NCBI GenBank assembly: GCA_964463255.1 | Contig: CAYXBC010000008.1 | Location: 1 to 26,942, forward strand | Direction of reading: 5' to 3' | DNA: 26,942 nucleotides | Origin: CAJBLF01 sp964463255 | GTDB taxonomy: Bacteria > Patescibacteriota > Gracilibacteria > Absconditabacterales > Absconditicoccaceae | Part shown: positions 1-8,451 of the stretch, piece by piece | How the letters are laid out: each line of letters begins with the position of its first letter | How positions within the stretch are numbered: the first letter of the stretch is position 1 | Program-made: the position numbers and the translations under genes | Notes under the pieces: generated by a model | What the model was told of the DNA's origin: nothing | Seen by the model: the letters and a program-made list of their open reading frames with translations, nothing else | The model's database searches: none

Positions 1-51
1 ATACGAGATTCGCCTTAGTCTCGTGGGCTCGGAGATGTGTATAAGAGACAG
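1..51 (+). other. Untrimmed Illumina Nextera adapter (not genomic)
   Basis: Positions 1-9 (ATACGAGAT) match the end of the P7 primer, 10-17 (TCGCCTTA) match the i7 index N701 as it appears in the oligo, 18-32 (GTCTCGTGGGCTCGG) match the Nextera read-2 overhang, and 33-51 (AGATGTGTATAAGAGACAG) are the Tn5 mosaic end. The order and spacing are exactly those of a Nextera library end. Genomic sequence therefore begins at 52 and the gene running into this edge is cut artificially. This is recognition from memory of the adapter; the match is complete over all 51 bases. Confidence 0.98.
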
Positions 52-1050
52 ATACTGTCCATAAGGCCCAGTAGGCATACTTTTTCAATACGTATTATCA
101 ACCATAATGGTATGGCTATTTATATATATAGATGTGGGGTCTGCCCTTGGTTGAAGATCGTATTGGAAATAAACATGATTAGTTACACATTGACCACTCC
201 AGGGGAAAAATGTTATTCATTCAAATATTTGCCCAATAGAGCCGTATACAGAAAATGTGGTAAAGTGATTAGTCAGAAACACCACTCATTTCTTTCCGTT
301 TGATAATATCTTTATCTCTCCTGTTCAGAAGTATTGGTAATTGATATTATCTTCAGAGTAAGAGATAGAGAGATATCAGGAATAGTCTTGATAAGATTGA
401 GGGAGTTCGACCTCAATTTCCACATTAGTCGGATTCCCAGATTCATCTTCGAAAGTTATTGGTTTGCCTGATTCTCAGAGTTCTACAGTCACTACTCAGG
501 AAGAATTATATCCGAGATCACCTTGAGTGAGGTATTTAGGTGTGATGAGTGTTCACGAGAAATCATTACCATCAGTCTTTGCAACCACACCTTCTGGATA
601 TCTTACCCTAATTTCTTTAGGATCCTTGCTGGTATCTGATGTATGGACTATCGGTGCCAAAAGTTTTCCTTGTGATGCAGAGAGATCCAAAGGAGCTGAC
701 CCTTCCAAGGTCCTTCCATCCTTCCCTAGGGAAAATCTACCTTTGCTTCTCAGCTGAGATTCGACAGCAGCAATATCTGCCATAGCAGGGATCATAACGG
801 TAGCTCAGTTTCAACGAGATTGATTTCATTGAGCAAAACTTTCCACCTGGAGTGTCTGATCTACCAATCCATTATCGGGAGTAGCAGCATGAGTAGCTAT
901 ATATCCTGACAATCCCAAGAGTAGCACGCTGAAAAGCTTCACAAGTCCGACCAATCACGCAGCACCCACGAGATACTTTCTGTGGTGTTTGCGAAGGTGC
1001 TTGCTGAGTTCAGGGATATGTTGCAAGGCGTTGTGGAAATGTTTTGTCAT
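52..1050 (-). CDS. Secreted surface protein, 3' end missing at contig edge
   Basis: This is an open frame of 333 codons with UGA read as Gly and no UAA/UAG, running into the adapter at 51, so the C-terminus is missing. The start is the ATG at 1050-1048. The N-terminus is basic (MTKHFHNALQHIPELSKHLR) and followed at about residues 30-60 by a hydrophobic stretch rich in Gly, Leu, Val and Ala, ending in THAATPD, which looks like a signal peptide or signal anchor. A later segment contains TNHFTTFSVYG, a 'HFTxFxV' signature I associate with beta-rich extracellular domains of CPR surface proteins. UGA codons are frequent (about twelve). No enzyme motif is visible. It is downstream of murL on the same strand but separated by a terminator, so probably an independent unit. 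Function: cell-surface structural or adhesion role, inferred only. Confidence 0.8.
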
Positions 1051-1112
1051 TGCTATGGTGTCGATATATAAAAATCTCCACTTCAAGTATATCCCCGCGA
1101 GAGTAAATATTC

Positions 1113-1152
1113 AAAAAAACACTGTCACTACTATAATATTGGATTGACAGTG
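1113..1152 (-). terminator. Rho-independent terminator after murL
   Basis: The 8-bp inverted repeat CACTGTCA (1120-1127) / TGACAGTG (1145-1152) is followed, on the minus strand, by a run of seven T. The loop is 17 nt, long for a terminator but AT-rich. It lies between the end of murL and the start of the surface-protein gene. Confidence 0.65.
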
Positions 1153-1192
1153 CTGATGATTTATATGTAATATATAATAATTACAGTATTGA

Positions 1193-1304
1193 CATTAGTC
1201 ATTAGTCATTAGTCATTAGTCATTAGTCATTAGTCATTAGTCATTAGTCATTAGTCATTAGTCATTAGTCATTAGTCATTAGTCATTAGTCATTGGTCAT
1301 TGGT
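1193..1304. repeat. Heptanucleotide tandem repeat, 16 units
   Basis: There are fourteen perfect CATTAGT units (1193-1290) followed by two CATTGGT units (1291-1304). On the minus strand the array reads ACTAATG, forms the 3' end of murL and supplies its UAA stop. Because 7 is not a multiple of 3, every frame meets UAA on the minus strand and UAG on the plus strand once per 21 nt. Confidence 0.97.
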
Positions 1305-2637
1305 ACATACTCGGGATATTGGTATCCTCCGAAGTAGTCGTAAAGAGTTTCTTTTCGAGCATCAGGAGCTGGCTTGGCGAGAGAGTAGGCAATAGCTCAG
1401 TTCTAAAGAAGTCCATAATCGGAGAAAACTGAGAATGATCTTTTATGTTTTCATAATAGAGATACATAGCATACACCACTTCCTCATTGGTACCTACGCA
1501 TTCGAAAGGTTTGATGCCTTGGATGCCGAGGAGTTCCTTATAGAGCGGGAGCAAATTTTCACGATTATACAATTCCTGACCAAAAATCCTCTGGATATCC
1601 GCATCACTGACAAACGGCCTTAATGTCGCATAGACGAAGGCACATTTGGGACATTTCCCACATCGGCGCTGATCAGTCGTCTTGTTGGCTTCGATGACCT
1701 TGAAATTATTGTTGCAGCTGCTGAAGACATCAAAATACTGATCATACTGAGCAAATATCTTGGCAATTTTGATCTCATACATCCCCCTGAGAAGACTGAA
1801 ATATTCGACTTCAGGCGAGAGATAGCGTTTGCTATACTGATTAAAATCTGATTCAAACTGATAACTTTTGCTCCGCTGATGATTGATCGAGATACCATCC
1901 AGGACAGTATTGCCTTCATTGGCACTTTTTTCATTGGACATAATGATATATCTATAGTCATAGAGGTAGGCTCCAGTCACGAGGACAAAAGCAATAATTC
2001 CACTGATAGGCACATGCCCATTATAATATCATTGGCTATTCATCTCAAAAAGTTTGGGATCCATAGTTCTGAGCATGACCAATCTCGGCGCTCAGATACG
2101 GTCGCCGACGACGTTATGGAGATAGTAATCTTTGCCGAAGGTCGAGGTATAGAAAGGGATATCGAGCTTTTTGACGGCCTCTATGCTGACAAGGCTATCT
2201 TTTCCTCATCCGAGAGCGATCATAGGGAGGGATGATGTTGGATGGAAAGGCGTAGCAGGAGTCCCTTTGGACCCGTCGATGAAATTACAGAAATTGAGCG
2301 GGGAGAGCTTATTGGTATAGAAAAATTCCCCTAGCCCTTGGGTATAAAAATCCTTTCGGAATCTATGCTGATCCTCAGTAAGTTTTCAGGTCTCTACAAC
2401 CAAATCATGCGTGGGGCAGAGTTTATAATAACTGATGCCGAGGGCCAGGGAAAGATGGAAGAGGAGGGTATCCATAACCGCAGGATCTATGTTTGCTATC
2501 GGTATAAATCATGGACAGGAGAAATCGATAGTCTCCACAAAATCGACCTCATGATCGAAACAATACGAAAACGTCGCCTTGAGGCTTTTGGGGTCGAAGC
2601 TATATCCAGTAAAGAAAAATGTGCTAAACGTTTTCAT
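1279..2637 (-). CDS. murL: UDP-MurNAc-L-Ala-L-Glu epimerase MurL
   Basis: The product is 452 aa with UGA=Gly, the usual MurL length. MurL epimerises the terminal L-Glu of UDP-MurNAc-L-Ala-L-Glu to D-Glu in the cytoplasm, replacing free D-glutamate made by a racemase. Visible signatures: GLGEFFY near residue 103, the nucleotide-binding GGGKDS at 143-148 (second Gly encoded by UGA), NGHVP followed by MSNEKSANEGN, NHQxSKS near 255, a CGKCPKC zinc-like cluster at 326-332, and KPFECVG near the C-terminus. The gene has no UGG at all; its three CGA/CGG codons (residues 94, 255, 325) sit where aromatic or Trp residues are expected (FxKDFYT, NHQxSKS, RxCGKC). The ATG at 2637 was chosen because upstream open frame consists of palindromic repeats. 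The last codons and UAA lie inside the heptamer repeat. It is divergent from murD2, its pathway partner. Confidence 0.9.
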
Positions 2638-2733
2638 CCTCTTATGAGGCAGATAAAATCATGGGTATAGTAGTCATCGACGCGTAGAAATCAAGGAATA
2701 GGAAAAAGATGGAATCCGTAGGTTACCATACCA

Positions 2734-3113
2734 CCTCATTCCGGCATCAAGCATGCCCTCGTGCCAAGGATTGGAAGAGAGGGTCTTGCGGCCGGAATCT
2801 AAGGCAATATTGCTCTTTAGCATGGATTCCGGCTTCAATCCGGTACGCCGGAATGAGGTATATGAGGAGAGATATGAATTCCTCCGAATTACAACCACAA
2901 CCCACCGCCAGGCTTGTCCGCCGGTATAGGCGGATGCACGCCGCGAGATAGTAAGCTATATATAGATTAAGCGAAAGAATGGAACGAGCCGACTGGGTCC
3001 CGTCGCAGACGGGGAGGAGGTGAGTTGGTAGGAAATGTGTCGATAAAATAGGTATCCAGAGCATTGTATCTGGCTAGAGTTTTTTCGTTAGTTTTTGGGG
3101 CAATGCCAAAAAG
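2734..3113. repeat. Array of GC-rich REP-like palindromes between murL and murD2
   Basis: The 627-nt divergent gap 2638-3264 holds no gene that I can support. It contains a cluster of hairpins: outer 13-bp arms ACCTCATTCCGGC (2733-2745) and their complement (2847-2859); ATTCCGGC/GCCGGAAT nested at 2738-2745/2791-2798 and 2826-2833/2847-2854; TCCGCC/GGCGGA at 2917-2934; CCCGTC/GACGGG at 2999-3013; and TTTTTGG/CCAAAAA at 3092-3112. The 15-mer CATTCCGGCATCAAG (2737-2751) recurs exactly at 23664-23678 inside rimO. The base composition is visibly more GC-rich than the flanking genes. Promoters for murL and murD2 must lie in or beside this array, but none is clear. Confidence 0.85.
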
Positions 3114-3264
3114 TAACCCTACAGAGTATTTTTAAAGAGAAAGATGTTATCAGGTTAATTATTTCTAATTACCGAACTAAGCGATAAAGAATCTGAATTG
3201 TAATTTCCCTCCAAAATACTATATTGTCACCAGACAAGTCTTTACTCAGACTACCCGAATACTG

Positions 3265-4605
3265 ATGGATTTCGAGGGATTCAAGGACAAAAAGATAGCA
3301 ATAGTATGATACGGAAGGGAGGGGAAATCTTCTTGTGATTTTCTGATCAAGATAGGTATATCTCCACAAAATATTACAATTTTGGACGGCGCAGAAAAGA
3401 TACCATGAACACCAGATTTTGGCTGTGAGAGCATATTTGGCGAGCATTATCTAGATACTTTGGACCGCTACGATATCATTATCAAAACCCCAGGCATCTC
3501 CATATATCATCCCAAGATAGCTTCCGTGAAGGATAAAATCACTTCGCAGGCGCAGATTTTTTTTGATCACTATCAAGGCAAAGTCATCGCAGTTTCTGGC
3601 ACCAAAGGAAAATCTACTACGGTAAGCCTAATTTATGAGATGTTGCAACACGCTGGACGCGATACACAGCTTATCGGAAATATCGGGAACCCCGTGCTTG
3701 ATTATCTAGATACAAAAAATCCACAGTCACAGACCAATCAATATGCGGTATTTGAGCTGTCGAGCTATATGCTCGAGTGACTGACCAAAAAAAACTATAT
3801 CAGCGTACTACTCAATATCTATGCCGACCATCTCGATCGACACCAAGGATTCGAGAATTATCAGGATGCAAAACTCAATATCCTCAAAGGAAGTCAGTAT
3901 AATCTCGTTAGGGATGAAATCATGGAGAGACACAACTTTACTTCGCAGGAAGTTAAGGAGGAAGCTATCCGTATCTTCGGTCACGAAGGGAGATATAGAT
4001 ATCAGGATGGATGATTTTTTGTCGATGGGACCAAGGTGCTTGACGATGATAAACTCCTACTCAGAGGCGAGCACAATAGGATGAATATCTGTGCAGTGCT
4101 TGGTATCTGTGATATTATGCAAATAGATTATGAAGTATTAGCCGAGACCTTAGCGACATTCAAAGGGCTTCCCCATAGGATGGAAATCATCTGAACTTAT
4201 GGAGAGATTATTCGGGTGGATGACGCGATTTCCACGACCCCGGAAAGCACCATCCAGGCAATCAAGACCTTCGATCACCAAATCGATACCATATTTCTCT
4301 GAGGAACGGATAGAGGATATGTCTTCGATGACCTGATAAAAACCATCAAAACGTATGGCATCAGAAATATCGTTTTATTTCCCGATTCCGGCAAAAGAAT
4401 CCTTGAGGCAATCAAATCTCAAGATATCCAAAACTTCAATATTCTCCAGACTGACGATATGAAAGCAGCAGTACTCTTCGCATACCAACATACCCATCCA
4501 TCCAAGATTTGCCTCCTTTCCACAGCATCACCAAGCTATTCTCTACGAAAAAATTTCGAAGAAAAAGGTGACCTCTTCAAGAGATATATAAAAGAAATAG
4601 GATAA
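3265..4605 (+). CDS. murD: UDP-MurNAc-L-Ala ligase, MurD2-type (adds L-Glu)
   Basis: The product is 446 aa with six in-frame UGA codons, of MurD length. MurD-family ligases use ATP to add glutamate to UDP-MurNAc-L-Ala. The Rossmann-like N-terminus reads KKIAIVGYGREGKSS (two Gly by UGA). The P-loop is GTKGKSTT near 112-119, then HNRMNICAVLG, DDAISTTPES, and the C-terminal SxKNFEEKGDLFK element (428 onward). The GTKGKST P-loop, in place of GTNGKT/GSNGKS, and the adjacent murL favour the MurD2 variant that uses L-Glu; that assignment is inference from context. There is no UGG in the gene; CGA/CGG at residues 192 (HLDxHQG), 317 (EIIxVDDA) and 428 (SYSLxKNF) all suit an aromatic. The ATG at 3265 is the first in frame before the Rossmann strand; no Shine-Dalgarno sequence is visible. 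Confidence 0.9.
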
Positions 4606-4696
4606 ATGAGAAATTGAATCATTGTTTAGAAATTACCTGTCCTCGAAGGAGGGGAAATTGAAAATTAGAAATTTTTTACCTCCTCATCTAGATATC

Positions 4697-5356
4697 ATGA
4701 AAAAACTGATTTTTGCTCGGATAGTAATCGGTATTTGATTTGGAATAGTTTCAGCGCATCAGCCGAGACTAACCTTTCTCTCTCCTCCAGGATGGATCAC
4801 ACAAATCAGCAATCCGGAAGTCTCGCAAGCATTTTATGGTATACTTTCCTGACAGGAAGATGTCTACCAGATTACGTCTGAGAGCGGATTCTTCCTCTAC
4901 CTCAGTATCGTAGTGCCTGAGATGATAGGCAATAGGACAGATTTTACCGTAGATATCATAGAAGGAAGCTCAGCGACATATACTAGATTGGATGGAAAGA
5001 GGTATATACGGACAGGTTTCTACGAAAAATTTGCAGGAGATAATTATCTCCAGTGACCTACATTTGAAAAAGAGGTCGGACCAGGAACCTATACCATCAG
5101 AATTACCAATCCAAATAATCTGTGAAAATATTCGCTCGCTATCGGAAAAATAGAAAGCTTCCCGCTCAACGAAACAATTCATACCTATAAGGTCTTGCCG
5201 ACGCTCAAGACAGTATTTTTTGGGAAACCACGATATATGATGTTTCGAAATATCGTCTGATGAGCATTGATAGGCGCAATCATAGTAATCATACTTCTCA
5301 TCCGGTTTATCATAAGGCTCATAAGGTATCTCTCAACGAGAAAGACTTGACTTTAA
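4697..5356 (+). CDS. Membrane-anchored extracellular beta-sandwich protein
   Basis: The product is 219 aa. The N-terminal MKKLIFA...IVIGIGFGIVSA is a signal peptide or anchor, and a strongly hydrophobic C-terminal segment near residues 187-208 (GALIGAIIVIILLI) is a transmembrane anchor followed by a basic tail (RLIRYLSTRK). The middle (Y-x-I...GFFLYLSIVVPEM, FYEKFAGDNYLQGP, GPGTYTIRITN, GKYSLAIG) resembles pre-peptidase C-terminal / jelly-roll folds on the outside of cells. Six UGA codons are read as Gly, including two adjacent at the start of the C-terminal helix. CGG at residues 8 and about 198 lie inside hydrophobic segments, where Trp suits better than Arg. It starts 91 nt after murD2 on the same strand. 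Function unknown; an exported domain of unclear ligand. Confidence 0.8.
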
Positions 5357-5428
5357 CGGGTAAATATGTATTAATAACACGCTAATTTCCCAGCAAAAAA
5401 ACAAACCTTAAAAAACAGATGTAGACGT

Positions 5429-5731
5429 ATGGAAAACGAAGGTACAAAAGAAGAGATCAAGAATTTATTGATCATGAAGGATGATGCGAACACGAAAAGT
5501 TTTCTCAATCACATTATGGAGGGAAAAAGAGTGGTGATCAAAATCACCCAAGGGAGAAAAAACAAGAATGTGACGTGGGATGACAAGAAATTGTTTTCGT
5601 ACGAAGTGTCCAGAGCTGGAAATGCTCAGTACAATGCTGTTTCTGTAATCAGAGACATGCTAAAGCTGCAGTATCCAGAGATTAGTTGGACGCGAAAGAT
5701 TGTCGAGCCATTGATTTGGTTCGAAAATTAG
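5429..5731 (+). CDS. Hypothetical 100-aa protein
   Basis: ATG at 5429, UAG stop at 5729-5731, no UGA inside. The protein is mixed polar, with an acidic N-terminus (MENEGTKEEIKNLL), a lysine-rich middle (KITQGRKNKNVTWDDKK) and a C-terminus with Trp residues (SWT, PLIWFEN). There is no signal peptide or transmembrane segment, so it is probably cytoplasmic. I do not recognise the family. It follows the beta-sandwich gene by 72 nt and is directly followed by a strong terminator, so it closes the murD2 transcription unit. Its codon use and the terminator support it as a real gene. Confidence 0.75.
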   Translation: MENEGTKEEIKNLLIMKDDANTKSFLNHIMEGKRVVIKITQGRKNKNVTWDDKKLFSYEVSRAGNAQYNAVSVIRDMLKLQYPEISWTRKIVEPLIWFEN

Positions 5732-5756
5732 TGATGTATTCATCAACAAAAAAGAG

Positions 5757-5780
5757 AGTCCGGGATTTTCCCGGACTTTT
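5757..5780 (+). terminator. Rho-independent terminator
   Basis: The stem AGTCCGGG (5757-5764) / CCCGGACT (5770-5777) has a 5-nt loop, is preceded by an A-run and followed by TTTT. It ends the plus-strand unit murD2 - 4697 gene - 5429 gene. Confidence 0.85.
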
Positions 5781-5848
5781 CCCGTTCTGTTTGAAAACAG
5801 CCCTGAAATCATTATCGTCAAAAAACATTTATATTCTAGAGAGAACAT

Positions 5849-7339
5849 ATGAACATAAAAAGAATGATATTTTGATTGCTATGTATAGGTATCGCGTCAT
5901 GAAGTGTGACATTCGCTGATGATCAGATCAATCTCCAATGATTTCTGCAATCGTATTTTAATGTAATTATAAAAGATTGGATGATACCCCAATCCTACAA
6001 ATATATCAGAGTACAGTATAAGGATATCCCAGGTTCCTGATTTAGAGATCTGCTTCAGAAAACGATTTATCTGGATATGTTTCCTAATATCCCAGCCAAA
6101 CTTCCTTTGCTCGCCCCGGTGACACAGAAACAGGTAAGCGATATCATCCAAAGCAAATTGCCCATCACCATACCGTATCAGGAAGGTGCATATGTCTCTA
6201 CTCAATGGCTAGCAAAAGTACTTTTACAGGTACAGACAGCACTTCAGGAGATAAGACAGACCTATGTTATTAATTTCGATCAATCACTAGACTACGGAGT
6301 ATTGGAAAATATGTATCAGATTTTGGATACAGAGTATGTCGATAGTACAAAGGTCAAGCCGGCAAGTTTATTATACGGTGCAGCCAAAGGATTGGCAGCA
6401 AGCCTAAATGACGATTATACCTCTTTTATGCCACCGTCCCAGGCCACGGATTTCTCCGAAGAAATTCAATGACAATTCGAATGAATAGGGGCGTATGTGG
6501 ATACCAAGAGGCCATGAGTGATAGTGATTGTAGCGCCAATCGATGGATCGCCCGCAGATAAAGCATGATTCCTAGCATGAGATCAAATCATCAACGTCGA
6601 TGACCATAAGGTTACTCAGGAGAGTCAGGTCAATGACGTCGTCTGACGGATCAAAGGACCTCGCTGAACCTCCGTGACGCTGACCATTATCAGAAACAAC
6701 AAAGAACTTAGTATAACGGTCATCAGAGACAAGATAGAGGTAAAAAATATCGAGACCAAGATATATACAGGAGGAAATTGTTATATAAATATCCGTATGT
6801 TTGATATGAATGTACACCAGGATTTCGATAGCGCCATGCAAAAGCTTACGCCAAGCACATGCACGAGATATACCTTTGATCTAAGAAATAATCCTGGCGG
6901 AAGTCTGGATGAAGTCGCATCAATGCTGGAGTATTTCGTACCACCAGGAAGTCCTTCCGTGATTATCAAAGGCAAAGGGTTCAATCAGACCATAGTTGCA
7001 GAAGGCAATAGCGGAAATAGGATTACAGAAAAAAATATCGTTATATTGATGAATGGTGGATCTGCCTCTGCCTCTGAAATTTTCGTAGGCGGAATCAAAG
7101 ATTATGGAAGCCATGTAACGCTGATAGGGCAGAAGACATTTTGAAAAGGTTCGGTCCAGACTATGATGGAATATCCCGATGGATCGATATTCAAATATAC
7201 GATTGCAAAACGATATACCGGCAAATCCCAAAAAAATATAGATAAGATCTGAATATTTCCCGACAAGGAGATAATCGATAATCTCAAGACATCCGATGAC
7301 GAACAACTGACCTATGCGCTCGGAGAGAAATTCAGATAA
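5849..7339 (+). CDS. S41 C-terminal processing protease (CtpA/Prc-like), secreted, with PDZ
   Basis: The product is 496 aa. An N-terminal signal peptide (MNIKRMIFGLLCIGIAS, UGA=Gly) is followed at about residues 60-110 by a segment resembling an S-layer-homology repeat (FPNIPAKLPLLAPVTQKQ). Then come the S41 N-terminal helices (YVINFDQSLDYGVLENMYQI, DDYTSFMPP), a PDZ domain at about 205-290 (GIGAYVD, SPADKAGFLAGDQI, GPRGTSVTLTI) and the S41 core (FDLRNNPGGSLDE). The nucleophile is Ser in GGSASASE (405-409, most likely Ser407), the general-base Lys is K433 in FGKGSVQ (Gly432 by UGA) with Gln437. The dyad is intact. CGA at 455 sits in IAKxYTGKS, where the family has IAKWYTP. It acts outside the membrane on C-terminal tails of envelope proteins. 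A promoterless 37-nt gap separates it from the next gene. Confidence 0.92.
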
Positions 7340-7376
7340 TAATCTCAGCTTTTTTACCCCTTATATATGATTGTAG

Positions 7377-7883
7377 ATGACAGAGACGGCATTGGTGCTT
7401 ATAGATTTCCAACAGGATCGGATAGATCCTAAAAGCGAATATTATATCGGAGAAATCCAGGAAACGATAGCAAAAGTGAATTATCTCATCGATCATTGTA
7501 GGACGAGAGAGTACAAGATTATCTTCACCAAACATAGGGAAATCGATTCCTTGGACTATTTCTGACCGGATACCCAAATCATTCCATCCCTCAAGAAAGA
7601 AGAGGAGGATACCGTCATCATCAAAAATAAGATCAGTCCATTTTATAACACTTCTCTTGAAAAAGAGCTCCAAGGCACCAAGCATGTCATTGTCTGCGGC
7701 ATACTCACCAATCTATGTGTGAGAAGCTTTATCCAAGATGCCTATGATAGAGATTTTGATATCACGGTCATCAAGGATTGTTGTGTAGCACATACCCAGG
7801 AGATTCAGGAATTTACTTTTTATGACCTTACACAGACCAGGGACGAAATAGATTTCACCAACCTCAAAGAATTTGTAGAATAA
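7377..7883 (+). CDS. Isochorismatase-family cysteine hydrolase
   Basis: The product is 168 aa, of usual length for the family. The catalytic triad is visible: Asp10 in VLIDFQQD, Lys83 in VIIKNKISPF and Cys114 in GILTNLCVRSF; IKDCCVAHT follows. The family hydrolyses amides or enol ethers (nicotinamidase, isochorismatase, N-carbamoyl hydrolases); the substrate cannot be fixed from sequence. There is one internal UGA (residue 63). CGG at residue 15 lies in LIDFQQDxIDP, where relatives read LIDFQNEW, supporting Trp. The start is the ATG at 7377, 37 nt after the S41 gene, so probably co-transcribed. Cytoplasmic; no signal peptide. Confidence 0.88.
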
Positions 7884-7940
7884 AAAAAAATATGGAGACT
7901 TGAGGATTGATGGTGGAAAATTACCTATCCATTCTCCATA
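7882..7940 (-). terminator. Probable terminator of nrdR unit
   Basis: The inverted repeat TATGGAGA (7891-7898) / TCTCCATA (7933-7940) is followed on the minus strand by a run of nine T (7882-7890). It sits between convergent genes. The loop is long and partly self-complementary (GGAT/ATCC), so efficiency is uncertain. Confidence 0.55.
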
Positions 7941-7957
7941 GTTTATGAGTATATTTA

Positions 7958-8392
7958 TTAATCTATAAATCTCTTAAAATCCTTAAGATTATCGAATGAT
8001 TTGTAGACCGAAGCAAATCTGACATACACAACCGGATCGACTTTTTTCAATGCCCTAAGGACATCGTCACCAATTTCTTTGGAAGTAATCTCATTTTTGT
8101 CCGTAGATCGTTCTGCTTCCAGATTATTGATGAGATTTTCTATTTTTTCTTTATCGATTTCTCTTTTGGCAAAGGCTAGGATAATGGCTTTCTTGAGCTT
8201 CTGCCTATCATACATTTCCTTGCTGCCATCTTTCTTGATGACCACGAGTTCTGTGAATCCTTTTCTTTCGAAAGTCGTAAACCTATGTTCGCAATACTCA
8301 CATTCCCTTCTTCTTCTGATACTTTGACCATCTTCGATCACTCTGGAATCTATGACTTTGGTCTCCATGCTCTGACATTTAGGACACTTCAT
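7958..8392 (-). CDS. nrdR: Transcriptional repressor NrdR
   Basis: The product is 144 aa, no internal UGA, UAA stop. The N-terminal zinc ribbon has MKCPKC (Cys3, Cys6) and CEYC (Cys31, Cys34) with the DNA-contacting IRRRRE between. The ATP-cone domain spans about 49-139 (VVIKKDGSKEMYDRQKLKKA, VDPVVYVRFASVYKSF). NrdR represses ribonucleotide reductase operons when bound to (d)ATP. No nrd genes or NrdR boxes are recognised in the window. Its conserved arginines use AGA/AGG, never CGA/CGG, which supports those codons not meaning Arg here. It is the last gene of a minus-strand cluster beginning at 11728, 59 nt after the 734-aa gene. Confidence 0.96.
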   Translation of the reverse strand: MKCPKCQSMETKVIDSRVIEDGQSIRRRRECEYCEHRFTTFERKGFTELVVIKKDGSKEMYDRQKLKKAIILAFAKREIDKEKIENLINNLEAERSTDKNEITSKEIGDDVLRALKKVDPVVYVRFASVYKSFDNLKDFKRFID

Positions 8393-8451
8393 AACGCATA
8401 TAAGATTAATAAATGAAAGAATTGTATAATTTGTAATTCGAAATTGAAATA

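Noticed and set aside
1144..1170. TTGACA followed by TATA-rich sequence on the plus strand as a promoter
   Set aside because: It lies in the terminator stem on the other strand, -10 spacing is poor, and no plus-strand gene follows.
1193..1304. Regular short repeats as a CRISPR array
   Set aside because: The unit is 7 bp with no spacers; it is a simple tandem repeat.
2674..2898. Open frame continuing upstream of murL (possible 70-plus aa N-terminal extension)
   Set aside because: It is made of the palindromic repeat array and contributes nothing that resembles MurL; the ATG at 2637 gives the usual family length.
4641..4683. GGAGG/CCTCC inverted repeat after murD2 as a terminator
   Set aside because: The arms are 5 bp with a 26-nt loop and no T-run follows the second arm.
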